A DNA stretch of 51,605 bases, taken from positions 1-51,605 of the forward strand of contig CAZNFR010000019.1 in NCBI GenBank assembly GCA_964572225.1, read 5' to 3'. Below, piece by piece: positions 15,852 to 24,378 of this stretch. Origin of the DNA: CAZNFR01 sp964572225. GTDB lineage: Bacteria; Bacteroidota; Bacteroidia; Bacteroidales; GCA-2748055. The translations under genes and the position numbers were made by a program. Position 1 is the stretch's first letter. The number at the start of each line of letters is the position of its first letter. Under the pieces are notes generated by a model. That model was not told the origin of the DNA and did no database searches. It saw only the letters and a program-made list of their open reading frames with translations.

Positions 15852-18119
15852 ATGAGACTGAAAAAGATACCCATAGCAGCCCTTCTCCTTTGCCTTCTGT
15901 CTGTAAATATCCCGACGGGCTTTTCACAGTTGTCCGAATCGCTTTACCTTCTTACCGACAGGGATATTTATATGGCTGGTGAGACTATTTCTTTCCGGGT
16001 ATGGCTGAAAGGTCAATCCGGAGAAAAATCAGAAATCGCCTATCTGGAGATCTGGGATGCTTTCGGGGAGAATGTGGATAAGCTCGCCATTACCTTGTCG
16101 GAAGGGAATGGGGCGGGAGAGTTTTCTCTTCCCGGCGGACTTTCTTCGGGGTATTATTTAATCAGGGCTTATACCCCTTATTTACGAGACCTGGGAGCAG
16201 AGACCTTTTATAGGAGGAAGATTATGGTACTTAATCCTGCCCTAAATTCCACCTTCCGGTTTCCTTCCGCAGAAAATATCAGAAGGGTGCAAAGGGTGAA
16301 TCCGCAGTTTTTTCCTGAAGGAGGCAGGCTTGTTAGCGGGATTGGCAGCCGGCTGTTCATCACTTCCGATAATGGGCAGGCAGATCCCTTTAAGGGAGCT
16401 TTTATTACCAATTCCCTTGGGGATACTCTGGGATTCGTTTATAAAATTGATCACAGCACCGCGTATTGTGATTTTGTTCCGGTATTTCCTCCCTGCTATC
16501 TCAATATGCCCGGTTTATATCCGGTTCAGAGGGCGATCCTTCCCGGCATTGAAAGGAATTCGACCCTGCTCAAGCCTGTTCCTGAACCGGGTGGTATGGG
16601 CTTCAACATAGAAACAACAGATACCTCGGTTAATTTTGCAAACCTCAGAGTGGAAGTTTTTGATGTTCTCCGTGACAGTCTGCTGGGGAGTGAGCCTGTA
16701 GAAGAAAGAATTTTTTATTCCTTCGGGGAAGAAAGGACGATGATTTATTCCTTCCGGCTAAAGGATGGGAATAATGACCTACTTTCGGAGGTGGATTTTT
16801 ACCGGCCGGTAAGGGATATTTTTGGGATCAGGGCCGAATTGGGAAAAAGAGTATACGGCACCCGGGAAAAAGGGGTCGCAGAAATTTCTGTTTCGGGCAT
16901 TCCATCCCCTCCGCATCCGGATATGTATCTGACCGTGGTTGTGCGGAGAAAGGTCCCTCATCTCTTTGATAATCCCGGAATTGAATTTTCTCATGAACAG
17001 GATCCTGCCTCTATGGTGAGGCCGTCGTGGAGTTCGACCGATCCGCTTATCGGAAGAGCTCTGGGAAGCATTTTTACAGACAGCCTGCTTTCGGTAATTC
17101 ATGCTTTGAATGAGGTTCCCTTTATTACCGGGAATATTGAGGTTCCTGCCATTAAGGGAAGAATTGAGAACTTGGTGAATCCTTCCGGCATTCCTGTATT
17201 CCTCTCCTTTCCCGGCGATTCTACCCAGGTGTTTATTCAAAGGTCTGATTCCGGGGGTAACTTCCGTTTTCCTGCTTCCCTTGCCCATGGTAATCATGAG
17301 ATCTTTCTGAAGACAGCCGATACAGTTCGCAATGGCTTCTTAAGCATAGAGAATCCTTTTTATTCCGGATTTGATGAAGAAATAATATGGCCCGATTCGG
17401 TGAATGAAGAGCTGGTTTCCTTTGCCGAAGAACTTTACAGGAATCAGAGTATTTCCGCCATTTATGGAACCGGCAGGGACGAATTTCGGATAACAGGAAA
17501 CGAAATCAGGCTTTTTGACCGGCACGATTTCAGGCTGGAGATGGATAATTACGTGGAACTCCCGAATATGGAAGAAGTATTTTTTGAGATCGTGAAACAG
17601 ATCATGTTCTTCAGGAACAATGGAGAACCCTATGTACAGGTTGTTGACCGGACCACCAACCGTACCCTGGGCAGAAATACGCTCTACCTGCTTGACGGGG
17701 TACCCTTGACCGATCCGGCACCGGTTTTTGCCCTGCCGCCAACGAAAGTGCGTGACCTCAGCATTATCGCCCGCCGGGTATTTATCGGAAGCGAGAATTT
17801 TGACGGGATCGTCATTGTTAACACCCGTTCCAACGATTACTCCGATGTTGAGTATGAAGGAAACCTGGTAAGACAGAATTTCAGTTTTCCCCTGGAGGGA
17901 AGGCTGAAGTCGGACCCTCCAACCCGTTTTAAAAACAATCTGCCGGATCACAGAACTACCCTGCTGTGGGAGCCCTGGTTAAAACCCGGCACTCAGGGCC
18001 CCGTAAGAGTGGAATTTTACACCCCGGATGTGGAAGGGGAATACGAAATTGTGGTATACGGATACGATCCTCAGAGCGGAAAAACGGGTTTCAGTACACA
18101 GGCATTTGAAGTAAGATAA
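15852..18119 (+). CDS. MG2-domain protein with a plug-like segment
   Basis: The 755-residue protein has a signal peptide (MRLKKIPIAALLLCLLS...FSQ). An MG2-type (alpha-2-macroglobulin N-terminal) beta domain follows (about 30-125; LYLLTDRDIYMAGETISFRVWL). Further beta-rich MG-like segments come next. Near residues 600-660 is a stretch like part of a TonB-receptor plug (LYLLDGVPLTDP, then SENFDGIVIVNTRS). The C-terminus ends in another beta sandwich typical of MG proteins. No CXEQ thioester motif was seen. Such proteins sit beside TonB-dependent receptors in Bacteroidota. It could be an exported partner that docks on the receptor, but function is unproven. It begins 5 bp after the receptor stop, clearly in the same transcript. 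Confidence 0.8.
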   Translation: MRLKKIPIAALLLCLLSVNIPTGFSQLSESLYLLTDRDIYMAGETISFRVWLKGQSGEKSEIAYLEIWDAFGENVDKLAITLSEGNGAGEFSLPGGLSSGYYLIRAYTPYLRDLGAETFYRRKIMVLNPALNSTFRFPSAENIRRVQRVNPQFFPEGGRLVSGIGSRLFITSDNGQADPFKGAFITNSLGDTLGFVYKIDHSTAYCDFVPVFPPCYLNMPGLYPVQRAILPGIERNSTLLKPVPEPGGMGFNIETTDTSVNFANLRVEVFDVLRDSLLGSEPVEERIFYSFGEERTMIYSFRLKDGNNDLLSEVDFYRPVRDIFGIRAELGKRVYGTREKGVAEISVSGIPSPPHPDMYLTVVVRRKVPHLFDNPGIEFSHEQDPASMVRPSWSSTDPLIGRALGSIFTDSLLSVIHALNEVPFITGNIEVPAIKGRIENLVNPSGIPVFLSFPGDSTQVFIQRSDSGGNFRFPASLAHGNHEIFLKTADTVRNGFLSIENPFYSGFDEEIIWPDSVNEELVSFAEELYRNQSISAIYGTGRDEFRITGNEIRLFDRHDFRLEMDNYVELPNMEEVFFEIVKQIMFFRNNGEPYVQVVDRTTNRTLGRNTLYLLDGVPLTDPAPVFALPPTKVRDLSIIARRVFIGSENFDGIVIVNTRSNDYSDVEYEGNLVRQNFSFPLEGRLKSDPPTRFKNNLPDHRTTLLWEPWLKPGTQGPVRVEFYTPDVEGEYEIVVYGYDPQSGKTGFSTQAFEVR

Positions 18120-18160
18120 CACAGGTAAACCTCCCCAAATTCCTTTTGCCTTTGCTTAAA

Positions 18161-18934
18161 ATGGTACTAAAATATCTGGTTTTTATTCTTTTTGAAGCCC
18201 GAAGAAAGGGATTTGGGATTCACAGTCCCTTTGTTTTCCGGCTTGTTGCGGAGGTGATCCATTCTGCCGGGAGTAGGAAGTGTCCGGAACATCTGCTCCG
18301 GTGGTACCGGAATATAAGAAGGGATAAAACCCGGATGGAGGCAGGGGTGAGTGGTGCAGGTTCCAAAACCGGATTGAAAGGACAGGTCTCTGTGGGCGGA
18401 GTGATAGGGCGATCTTCCGTTTCTTTAAAACATGCCTGTATGTTGTACAGGATTGTGGATGAGTTCCGGCCGGCCGAGATTCTGGAACTGGGAGGAGGAA
18501 TGGGGGTCAGTACACTTTTCCTTGCTGCCGGAAATCCGGGAGCAGTAGTTCATTCCGTAGAGTCCGAGGAATTCAGGTCCGCATTCGTTCGTAAGGAGGC
18601 AGAAAAGCTGGGTATGGAGAATGTGAGATTTCACCATGACCATTTCCAAAATTTTCTTGAACGATACACCCGCCCGGAATCCCCCTGGCTCACCTTTATC
18701 GACGGGGATCACCGAAAGGAGGCCCTGCTGGAAAATTTCCGGAGTCTGAAGAAGCTGGCTGATGCCGACAGCATTTTCATTTTTGACGATATTCGATGGT
18801 CGGATGAAACCTATCGTGCATGGAAAGAGATCATCCGGGATCCGGAGGTGAGCATTTCGGTGGATCTGTTCTTTATGGGGTTGATCTTTTTTCGCGAGGG
18901 GATTGCAAAACAGGATTTTAAAGTTCATTTTTGA
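18161..18934 (+). CDS. Class I SAM-dependent methyltransferase (O-methyltransferase-like)
   Basis: The 257-residue protein has a Rossmann methyltransferase fold. The SAM motif is EILELGGGMGVSTLFLAA, followed by an acidic motif II (VVHSVESEE) and WLTFIDGDHRKEALLENF with the DGDH typical of caffeoyl-CoA/catechol O-methyltransferase-like enzymes. FIFDDIRWSDE lies near the end. The substrate is unknown. The ATG at 18161 is chosen; an in-frame TTG at 18146 would add five residues only. It follows the MG2 gene by 41 bp on the same strand, but its relation to that locus is unclear. Confidence 0.82.
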   Translation: MVLKYLVFILFEARRKGFGIHSPFVFRLVAEVIHSAGSRKCPEHLLRWYRNIRRDKTRMEAGVSGAGSKTGLKGQVSVGGVIGRSSVSLKHACMLYRIVDEFRPAEILELGGGMGVSTLFLAAGNPGAVVHSVESEEFRSAFVRKEAEKLGMENVRFHHDHFQNFLERYTRPESPWLTFIDGDHRKEALLENFRSLKKLADADSIFIFDDIRWSDETYRAWKEIIRDPEVSISVDLFFMGLIFFREGIAKQDFKVHF

Positions 18935-18995
18935 TACCATTCCGGTTTAATTTCACGTTTTAATCATTAACTTCGTCAAAACATAACCTTATCTT

Positions 18996-19709
18996 ATGCC
19001 TAAAATCATAGAACTCAACAACATCGTTAAGTATTATTACATCGGAACGATCGTTGTGAAAGCCCTGCAGGCCATTTCAATCAACATTAATAAAAATGAG
19101 TATGTTGCCATCATGGGGCCATCCGGTTCGGGTAAATCCACCTTGATGAACCTGCTGGGCTGTCTGGACACCCCTACCAGTGGTTCCTATATTCTGAATG
19201 GTACCGATGTAAGTAAGATGGACGACAACCAGCTGGCGGATGTAAGGAACACAGAGATTGGCTTTGTTTTTCAGACATTTAATCTTCTCCCACGCTATAC
19301 GGCACTCGAGAACGTGACATTGCCCCTGATCTATGCCGGAAAATCCAGGACCGTCAGGGAGGAAAGAGCTATGAAGGTGCTGACCGATGTTGGTTTGGCC
19401 GACCGGACCCATCACAAGCCCAACGAACTTTCGGGTGGACAAAGACAAAGAGTTGCCGTTGCCAGAGCGATGGTTAATGACCCTTCCATCATCCTTGCAG
19501 ATGAACCCACCGGAAACCTGGATTCAAAAACCTCGGAAGATATTATGAACCTTTTTCAGCAGATCCATGAAAGAGGCAATACTATGATCGTGGTTACCCA
19601 TGAGGAAGAGATAGCCAGGCATGCTCACAGGATCATTAGGCTGAAAGACGGGTTTGTGGATTCGGATACCCTTAATGAACATCCCATCAAGAACGTTGTT
19701 AACAGCTAA
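18996..19709 (+). CDS. ABC transporter ATP-binding protein (MacB/LolD type)
   Basis: The 237-residue ATPase has Walker A GPSGSGKST (41-49), Q-loop VFQTFNLLP, signature LSGGQ (145-149) and Walker B ILADE (166-170). The MNLLGCLDTPTSG segment is characteristic of the MacB/LolD/FtsE group, whose partners are FtsX-like permeases working in lipoprotein release or mechanotransmission. No permease gene follows. The next gene, 15 bp on, encodes a cobalamin adenosyltransferase. It probably works with a permease encoded elsewhere. Confidence 0.93.
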   Translation: MPKIIELNNIVKYYYIGTIVVKALQAISININKNEYVAIMGPSGSGKSTLMNLLGCLDTPTSGSYILNGTDVSKMDDNQLADVRNTEIGFVFQTFNLLPRYTALENVTLPLIYAGKSRTVREERAMKVLTDVGLADRTHHKPNELSGGQRQRVAVARAMVNDPSIILADEPTGNLDSKTSEDIMNLFQQIHERGNTMIVVTHEEEIARHAHRIIRLKDGFVDSDTLNEHPIKNVVNS

Positions 19710-19724
19710 AAATCAGAAGTAATC

Positions 19725-20273
19725 ATGAAGATCTATACCAAGGGGGGAGACAGGGGGACCACTTCCCTGATCGGAGGACGAAGGGTACCCAAATATCACT
19801 CAAAAATTGAGGCGTACGGAACCGTTGATGAACTAATTTCCTATATTGGTTTGCTCAGAGATACCTATTCCGATGACTATTATAAGGAACTGCTGATATG
19901 GATACAGGACAGGCTAATGACCTGTTCTTCTCTGCTTGCAGCCGATTGCGAGGATTGTGAAGACCAGCTGCCGCAGATGTCGGATGAGGATATCACCAGA
20001 ATTGAAAAAGAAATTGATAAAATGGAAGAAAAACTTCCGCCCATCCGCAATTTTGTACTTCCCGGAGGGAACGAAGTGGTTTCCTATTGTCATATAACAC
20101 GTACGGTTTGCCGCCGGGCTGAAAGGATCACCATCAAAGTAGCCGAAGAATTCCGTGTTGATGAGAAGGTTATTATCTTCCTAAATCGCCTCAGTGACTT
20201 TTTTTTCGTTTTTTCCAGGCTGATTTCCAAGGAATTAGCGGCTGAAGAAATTCCCTGGAAACCGAAGTTGTAA
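19725..20273 (+). CDS. PduO-type cob(I)alamin adenosyltransferase
   Basis: The enzyme transfers the adenosyl group of ATP to cob(I)alamin, making coenzyme B12. The 182-residue protein shows the family's N-terminal ATP-binding motif (YTKGGDRGTTSLIGG), the VDELISYIG helix, and the C-terminal motif RTVCRRAERI. This is the single-domain PduO form without a heme domain. It lies 15 bp after the ABC ATPase and is probably cotranscribed. It implies that the cell uses adenosylcobalamin enzymes such as methylmalonyl-CoA mutase, which is common in Bacteroidales. Confidence 0.95.
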   Translation: MKIYTKGGDRGTTSLIGGRRVPKYHSKIEAYGTVDELISYIGLLRDTYSDDYYKELLIWIQDRLMTCSSLLAADCEDCEDQLPQMSDEDITRIEKEIDKMEEKLPPIRNFVLPGGNEVVSYCHITRTVCRRAERITIKVAEEFRVDEKVIIFLNRLSDFFFVFSRLISKELAAEEIPWKPKL

Positions 20274-20297
20274 ATATTGAAAAAGTTTTTATATTTG
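20268..20297 (+). promoter_or_regulatory. Strong candidate promoter before the DUF2795 gene
   Basis: TTG at 20268-20270 and TATATTTG at 20290-20297 are separated by 19 bp, matching the Bacteroidota sigma-ABfr pattern TTTG-N19-TAnnTTTG well. The -33 element overlaps the end of the adenosyltransferase gene. The ATG of the DUF2795 gene follows at 20343, leaving a leader of about 40 nt. Confidence 0.6.
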
Positions 20298-20342
20298 CGC
20301 AATTTCAATAGCAGCTAAAAACTCGCTAAAAGGATCTCTATT

Positions 20343-20564
20343 ATGTATTGGACACTTGAATTAGCCTCAAAACTTGAAGATGCACCCTGGCCAGCTACCA
20401 AAGAAGAATTAATCGATTTTGCCATCCGGTCGGGAGCTCCCATGGAAGTCATTGAGAATCTTCAGGAGATTGAAGATGAAGGTGAAATCTATGAAAGTAT
20501 CGAGGATATCTGGCCCGATTATCCCAGCAAGGATGATTTCTTTTTCAATGAAGATGAATATTGA
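20343..20564 (+). CDS. DUF2795 family small acidic protein
   Basis: This 73-residue protein starts with MYWTLELASKLEDAPWPATKEEL and then IDFAIRSGAPMEVIENL, a compact helical pattern seen in DUF2795 proteins. It ends in an acidic tail (residues about 45-73, with several Asp/Glu and an FFFNEDEY end). No function is established for the family. The gene has its own good promoter (20268-20297) and is convergent with the OstA-like gene, with a 45 bp gap. Confidence 0.85.
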   Translation: MYWTLELASKLEDAPWPATKEELIDFAIRSGAPMEVIENLQEIEDEGEIYESIEDIWPDYPSKDDFFFNEDEY

Positions 20565-20609
20565 GCGATAAGCTGCGTAACCCTTTTCCTTTTTAATTTC
20601 CAGAGATTC

Positions 20610-22133
20610 CTATTCTTTCCAGATAAAAATATCCATTTTATTCCCGGGCCGGTGCCGATCCAGCCATATAAAGTCCTCCAGCCTTGATTCCTGGTCGGGA
20701 AATTTACTCAGGGGATGGTACTTTCCTGCAGGGTTGGTGAGATAGATAATCTTATGGATCTCATTATCCAAAAACCGGATTACAAGATCCGAACTCAGAG
20801 CCTTGTTAACCCCAATCAGTTCTTCCTCATCCCTGGCGTAATATATGGTTTCTGAGTTACCGTTCACGTCTATTCTTTGCAGTTGGTTTTCCAGGATATA
20901 CCCGGTCATATCGCGGCCTTTGATCTGATTAAAATGAAGGCTGTCTTCTATCCCTATGATAAATGCCCGGTTCTTCATTTCAATTCTTTCCAGCTCCTTA
21001 TTTATGGTGATCAGATCGATAAATTCGGCGGTTAGCTGATTATTATCGGTCCACAACACCGGATCTCCGAACATCCGAAAGGTCGAATCGGTTTCGGTAT
21101 AGCTCAGGGAGTCGCATTTTCCCTGTAAATCAGCGCGATAGAATTTAACCTTGTAGAAGGATTTAATGATCCTTTTTTCAGGAATGGTATCCGGTACTGC
21201 CATAATGGTATCAGAATGAACGAAAAGGGAATCCACGCCCTCAATCTGGATCATTACTGCAGAATCGGTGAGCATACCGTATTCTGTCTGTTCATTGTAA
21301 AAGGCTACATTTCCGGTTAGGAGGATATTCTGAGTGGTATCGATAAGCTCCACGTTTTTATAGGCCTTTCCTATTCCTGTTTCCCGTTCATAATAAATGG
21401 AATCTCCTTTCAGGATCTGTTCCTTGCTTTGAAGAAAAGCGTTCCGTGAAAACTGGGAAATGTTTTTTTGGGTATCGTACCAGCCATTTTCACAGAAAAT
21501 ATAGTTTTCTTCTGAAGTGATCTCGGTGGGACCAAGGAAGTAGGCAATTTCCGTAAGCGTGTTGTATTTGAGGGTATCGGAATACATCACATAGTCGGGA
21601 TTGGTAATGATGACCGAATCCTTGAAGAAAAATGTTTTTTCACGGGTATAGTAGTATCCTTTTTCGCTTACCAGGGTATTGTCGCCGTTCAGAATTTTTC
21701 CACCCCCCAGGTAGTAGGCGAAATCGGTATTAAAATTATGATCGAGATAATCGGTGGTCAGCCTGTTTTCGTTGTCGATGAGAATCACATTGTTTCTCAC
21801 CCTCGCCATTCCTTCGTTCCCGTTGTATTTGAGGTAATCGCCATAGAGATCGAGGGTATCGCCCTGCCAGAGATGCACGTTGGAGAATGCATCCACCACA
21901 TTCACGTCAGAAAAATAATGGGCACTGTCGCAGGTCATAAGAATGCCCTCATGACTGAACCGGACCTTCCCGATAAGCCGATTGGCATTGCTCCCGAGGT
22001 TGCTGTCGTACTCGATAAAATCAGCATTGATATCGATTTGCTTGACCTCCTGTGAGAGCAGGGAATTACTGGTCAGGAACAGTAGAATACTGATAATAAG
22101 CGGGATTGCCGGTTTCTGGATTGATTCCCTCAT
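20610..22133 (-). CDS. OstA-like (LptA/LptD N-terminal domain) protein
   Basis: The ATG at 22133 gives 507 residues with a signal peptide (QKPAIPLIISILLFLTSNSLLSQ). An upstream GTG at 22181 would overlap the surA-like gene and is less likely. The mature protein is a long run of OstA/LptA-type beta repeats (DINADFIEYDSN, MTCDSAHYFSDVN, LYGDYLKYN, MYSDTLKYN, CDSLSYTETDSTFRMFGDPVLW). Proteins of this fold form beta-jellyroll bridges carrying lipopolysaccharide across the periplasm. It has no LptD barrel, so it is likely a periplasmic part of LPS export. It is the last gene of the guaB/PpiC/SurA group, 29 bp after the surA-like gene. Confidence 0.88.
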   Translation of the reverse strand: MRESIQKPAIPLIISILLFLTSNSLLSQEVKQIDINADFIEYDSNLGSNANRLIGKVRFSHEGILMTCDSAHYFSDVNVVDAFSNVHLWQGDTLDLYGDYLKYNGNEGMARVRNNVILIDNENRLTTDYLDHNFNTDFAYYLGGGKILNGDNTLVSEKGYYYTREKTFFFKDSVIITNPDYVMYSDTLKYNTLTEIAYFLGPTEITSEENYIFCENGWYDTQKNISQFSRNAFLQSKEQILKGDSIYYERETGIGKAYKNVELIDTTQNILLTGNVAFYNEQTEYGMLTDSAVMIQIEGVDSLFVHSDTIMAVPDTIPEKRIIKSFYKVKFYRADLQGKCDSLSYTETDSTFRMFGDPVLWTDNNQLTAEFIDLITINKELERIEMKNRAFIIGIEDSLHFNQIKGRDMTGYILENQLQRIDVNGNSETIYYARDEEELIGVNKALSSDLVIRFLDNEIHKIIYLTNPAGKYHPLSKFPDQESRLEDFIWLDRHRPGNKMDIFIWKE

Positions 22134-22162
22134 AAATCCTTTGGCTGCTGTTGGATGTTTGT

Positions 22163-23509
22163 TTACCGTACCTGGGGCCACTCCCGGGAAATAACCTCAC
22201 ATTCGTTAAAGGAAGGATCGATACGGTAGTAGGTTTCCTTTCTTTTTTCCGCGATCCAGTCCTGGATTACCTTCATTTTCTTTTCTTCCAGGGCCATTTG
22301 CTGAATCATCATATAGTCCTGCTGAAGGTTGGCACGATGGGGATCGGTTTTGGAAAGGATCCGGATAACCTTATAGATAACCTTCCCGTTTTCATCTACG
22401 GTTTCGAAAGGATCGGATATTTCACCCACCTCCATGTCCCTTGCAACCAGGTAGTCTTTGGTATCCAGATCTTTAAGTTCAAACTTGGAGGATCCTGTTT
22501 TTGGATTAACCAGGATTCCCTGATTGATTGCTGTATTTTTATCTTCCGAAAACAGACGGGCTGCCCTTTCAAAACTAAGGGAATCGGCTTTTATGAACAT
22601 GGAAATGCTATCCAGTCTTTCAATGGCTTTCTGGCGTGCGTCCATGGTGATTTTAGGTTTCATAAGGATGTGTCGTGTCCTTACCCGGTCGTCCCGTCTT
22701 TCAATTAACTGGATGATATGGAAACCGAATTCGGACTCCACAATTTTGGAGACCCCGTCCTGTTTCAGGCTGAAAGCCTCTTTTGCGTACTCAGGGTCGA
22801 GTTCCCCTTTTGCACTAAAACCAATATCCCCTCCATTGGAGGCTGAAGGGCCTTCAGAATAAAGAATTGCCAGCGTTTCGAAGCTTTCCCCCTCCATGAT
22901 CCTTCGCCTGAGGTCCAGAAGCCGTTCCTTTACCTCAAAAACGGCATCCTCCTCCAGGGGAGGATAGCTTACGATCTGCTGAATTTCCACTTGGGCATCA
23001 ATAAAGGGAATGCTGTCTACCGGCATGCTGTTGTAGTATTTTCTTACCTCGGAAGGGGTGATCTTCACATTGCCGGTAATCTGATTTTGCATCTGTCCGG
23101 TGATAAGCTGATTTCTCAGGGCTTCCCGGAAATCTTCCTTAATTTCCAACAGACTTTTATTGAAATAGTCTTCCAACTCTTCCTGAGAACCGATCTGGTT
23201 GATGAAAAACTGCATCCTTTGATCAAGCTGAAGTTCGACGGTGGATTCGGCTACCTCGATACTGTCGATCTTGGCCTGGTTAAGGAGTAGTTTTTGCTCA
23301 AGAAAATCCTTGAATATCATGCATTTAAGATCAGGCATGCTGATCCCCTGGGCCCGGTATTGGAGGAATTGATTTTCCACATCCGACTGTAAAATGATGT
23401 AATCGCCTACTACACCGGCCACCTGATCAATAATCCTGGGCTGGGACCAGGCATTGCTAAACAAAAGGGAGGTCAGAATTAGGCTTGTGTTCCTGAAGAT
23501 TCTATTCAT
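22163..23509 (-). CDS. SurA-like periplasmic peptidylprolyl isomerase/chaperone
   Basis: The 448-residue protein has a signal peptide (ends near FSNAWS) and then RIIDQVAGVVGDYIILQSDVENQF, a typical SurA N-terminal chaperone start. Two parvulin-type regions follow. The first is near residues 165-265, with SNGGDIGFSAKGELDPEYAKEAF and SEFGFHIIQLIE. The second starts with RTRHILMKP and is more degenerate. SurA helps fold outer-membrane beta-barrel proteins. The gene lies 17 bp after the upstream lipoprotein gene and directly before the OstA-like gene, supporting a role in outer-membrane assembly. Confidence 0.92.
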   Translation of the reverse strand: MNRIFRNTSLILTSLLFSNAWSQPRIIDQVAGVVGDYIILQSDVENQFLQYRAQGISMPDLKCMIFKDFLEQKLLLNQAKIDSIEVAESTVELQLDQRMQFFINQIGSQEELEDYFNKSLLEIKEDFREALRNQLITGQMQNQITGNVKITPSEVRKYYNSMPVDSIPFIDAQVEIQQIVSYPPLEEDAVFEVKERLLDLRRRIMEGESFETLAILYSEGPSASNGGDIGFSAKGELDPEYAKEAFSLKQDGVSKIVESEFGFHIIQLIERRDDRVRTRHILMKPKITMDARQKAIERLDSISMFIKADSLSFERAARLFSEDKNTAINQGILVNPKTGSSKFELKDLDTKDYLVARDMEVGEISDPFETVDENGKVIYKVIRILSKTDPHRANLQQDYMMIQQMALEEKKMKVIQDWIAEKRKETYYRIDPSFNECEVISREWPQVR

Positions 23510-23526
23510 GCTACGGTACTTTCTTC

Positions 23527-24378
23527 TTAGTAGATTTCAAATTGGTTACGGCTCACGCCTTCTTTATAAACGGAATTTTCAAGCTCCTGAATATACTCTA
23601 TTCTTTTTTTATTCATGAGGACCGATTTAATATTATCCCTCACCATTTCCAGTGGTTTGACCTCGCCTTCACGAAGGACCTCCCTTATATGGATGAAATA
23701 ATAATGGTCCTGGTCCCGGGTTTCTATGTTCCGGTTATAGGTAAGGTAACGGGAAGGGTCTGTTATATTCAACGGGGTCCTTGAGATGAGATTTGTAAAT
23801 TCGAGCCATTCGCCCTCGCTATTAATAAATTCATCGGCCATCTCGTTGCAAAGAGTCTGAAGTTCGTTTTGGGCTTCCTGCTCGTCCGACCGGTAAAGAC
23901 TTCTTACCCGGTTAACCTGACCCGAGGCTGCAGGGATCTTGACGTAGGTAACTCTTACCAGGTCCTTGTCAAGGATATAGTTGGATGAATTCTCCTCGTA
24001 ATATTGTTGAATTTCAGGATCGGTTATCCCGGTATCCAGGTTTTCAGCAATAAGTTTCTGTTTATATTTGAAAATCAGGAGGGAGGACCTGTATTCCTCC
24101 ACTTGTTTCTCAATGTCTTTCTGGTCGGAGGAAAGATTAAGTTCGGCCTGGTAAACCAAAAGCTGATTCCTTACCCATTCTTCGGTTAGTCTTCGGGCTA
24201 TTCTTAAGCTATCTTCACTGGAAAGTCCGGATGGAATAAGTCCTTCCAGGTCTGAGGGATATAGATAGTTCGTGAGTGCCCTGGCAATGGGTTCTTTGTT
24301 GGCAGTCTCCTGTCCTGCATCACAAGAGGCCAGGATTGTCAGGGGACAAAGAATCAATATGGTTCTGAGCCAGTTCAT
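23527..24378 (-). CDS. SurA_N-like lipoprotein lacking a parvulin domain
   Basis: The 283-residue protein has a lipoprotein signal (LTILASC, Cys19). It continues with helical segments like the N-terminal chaperone part of SurA/PrsA (EEWVRNQLLVYQAELNLS, then YRSSLLIFKYKQKLIAENL, then ITDPEIQQYYEEN). The middle part has no recognisable parvulin motif such as GGxxGW or the terminal FGxHI. It is probably a chaperone rather than an isomerase. It overlaps the upstream PpiC gene by 4 bp (ATGA) and is followed by the SurA-like gene after 17 bp, so the three are one translational unit for outer-membrane protein handling. Confidence 0.8.
   Translation of the reverse strand: MNWLRTILILCPLTILASCDAGQETANKEPIARALTNYLYPSDLEGLIPSGLSSEDSLRIARRLTEEWVRNQLLVYQAELNLSSDQKDIEKQVEEYRSSLLIFKYKQKLIAENLDTGITDPEIQQYYEENSSNYILDKDLVRVTYVKIPAASGQVNRVRSLYRSDEQEAQNELQTLCNEMADEFINSEGEWLEFTNLISRTPLNITDPSRYLTYNRNIETRDQDHYYFIHIREVLREGEVKPLEMVRDNIKSVLMNKKRIEYIQELENSVYKEGVSRNQFEIY

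Noticed and set aside
17340..17951. A 203-residue minus-strand frame inside the MG2 gene
   Set aside because: Antisense to a well-supported exported protein; no signal or motif.
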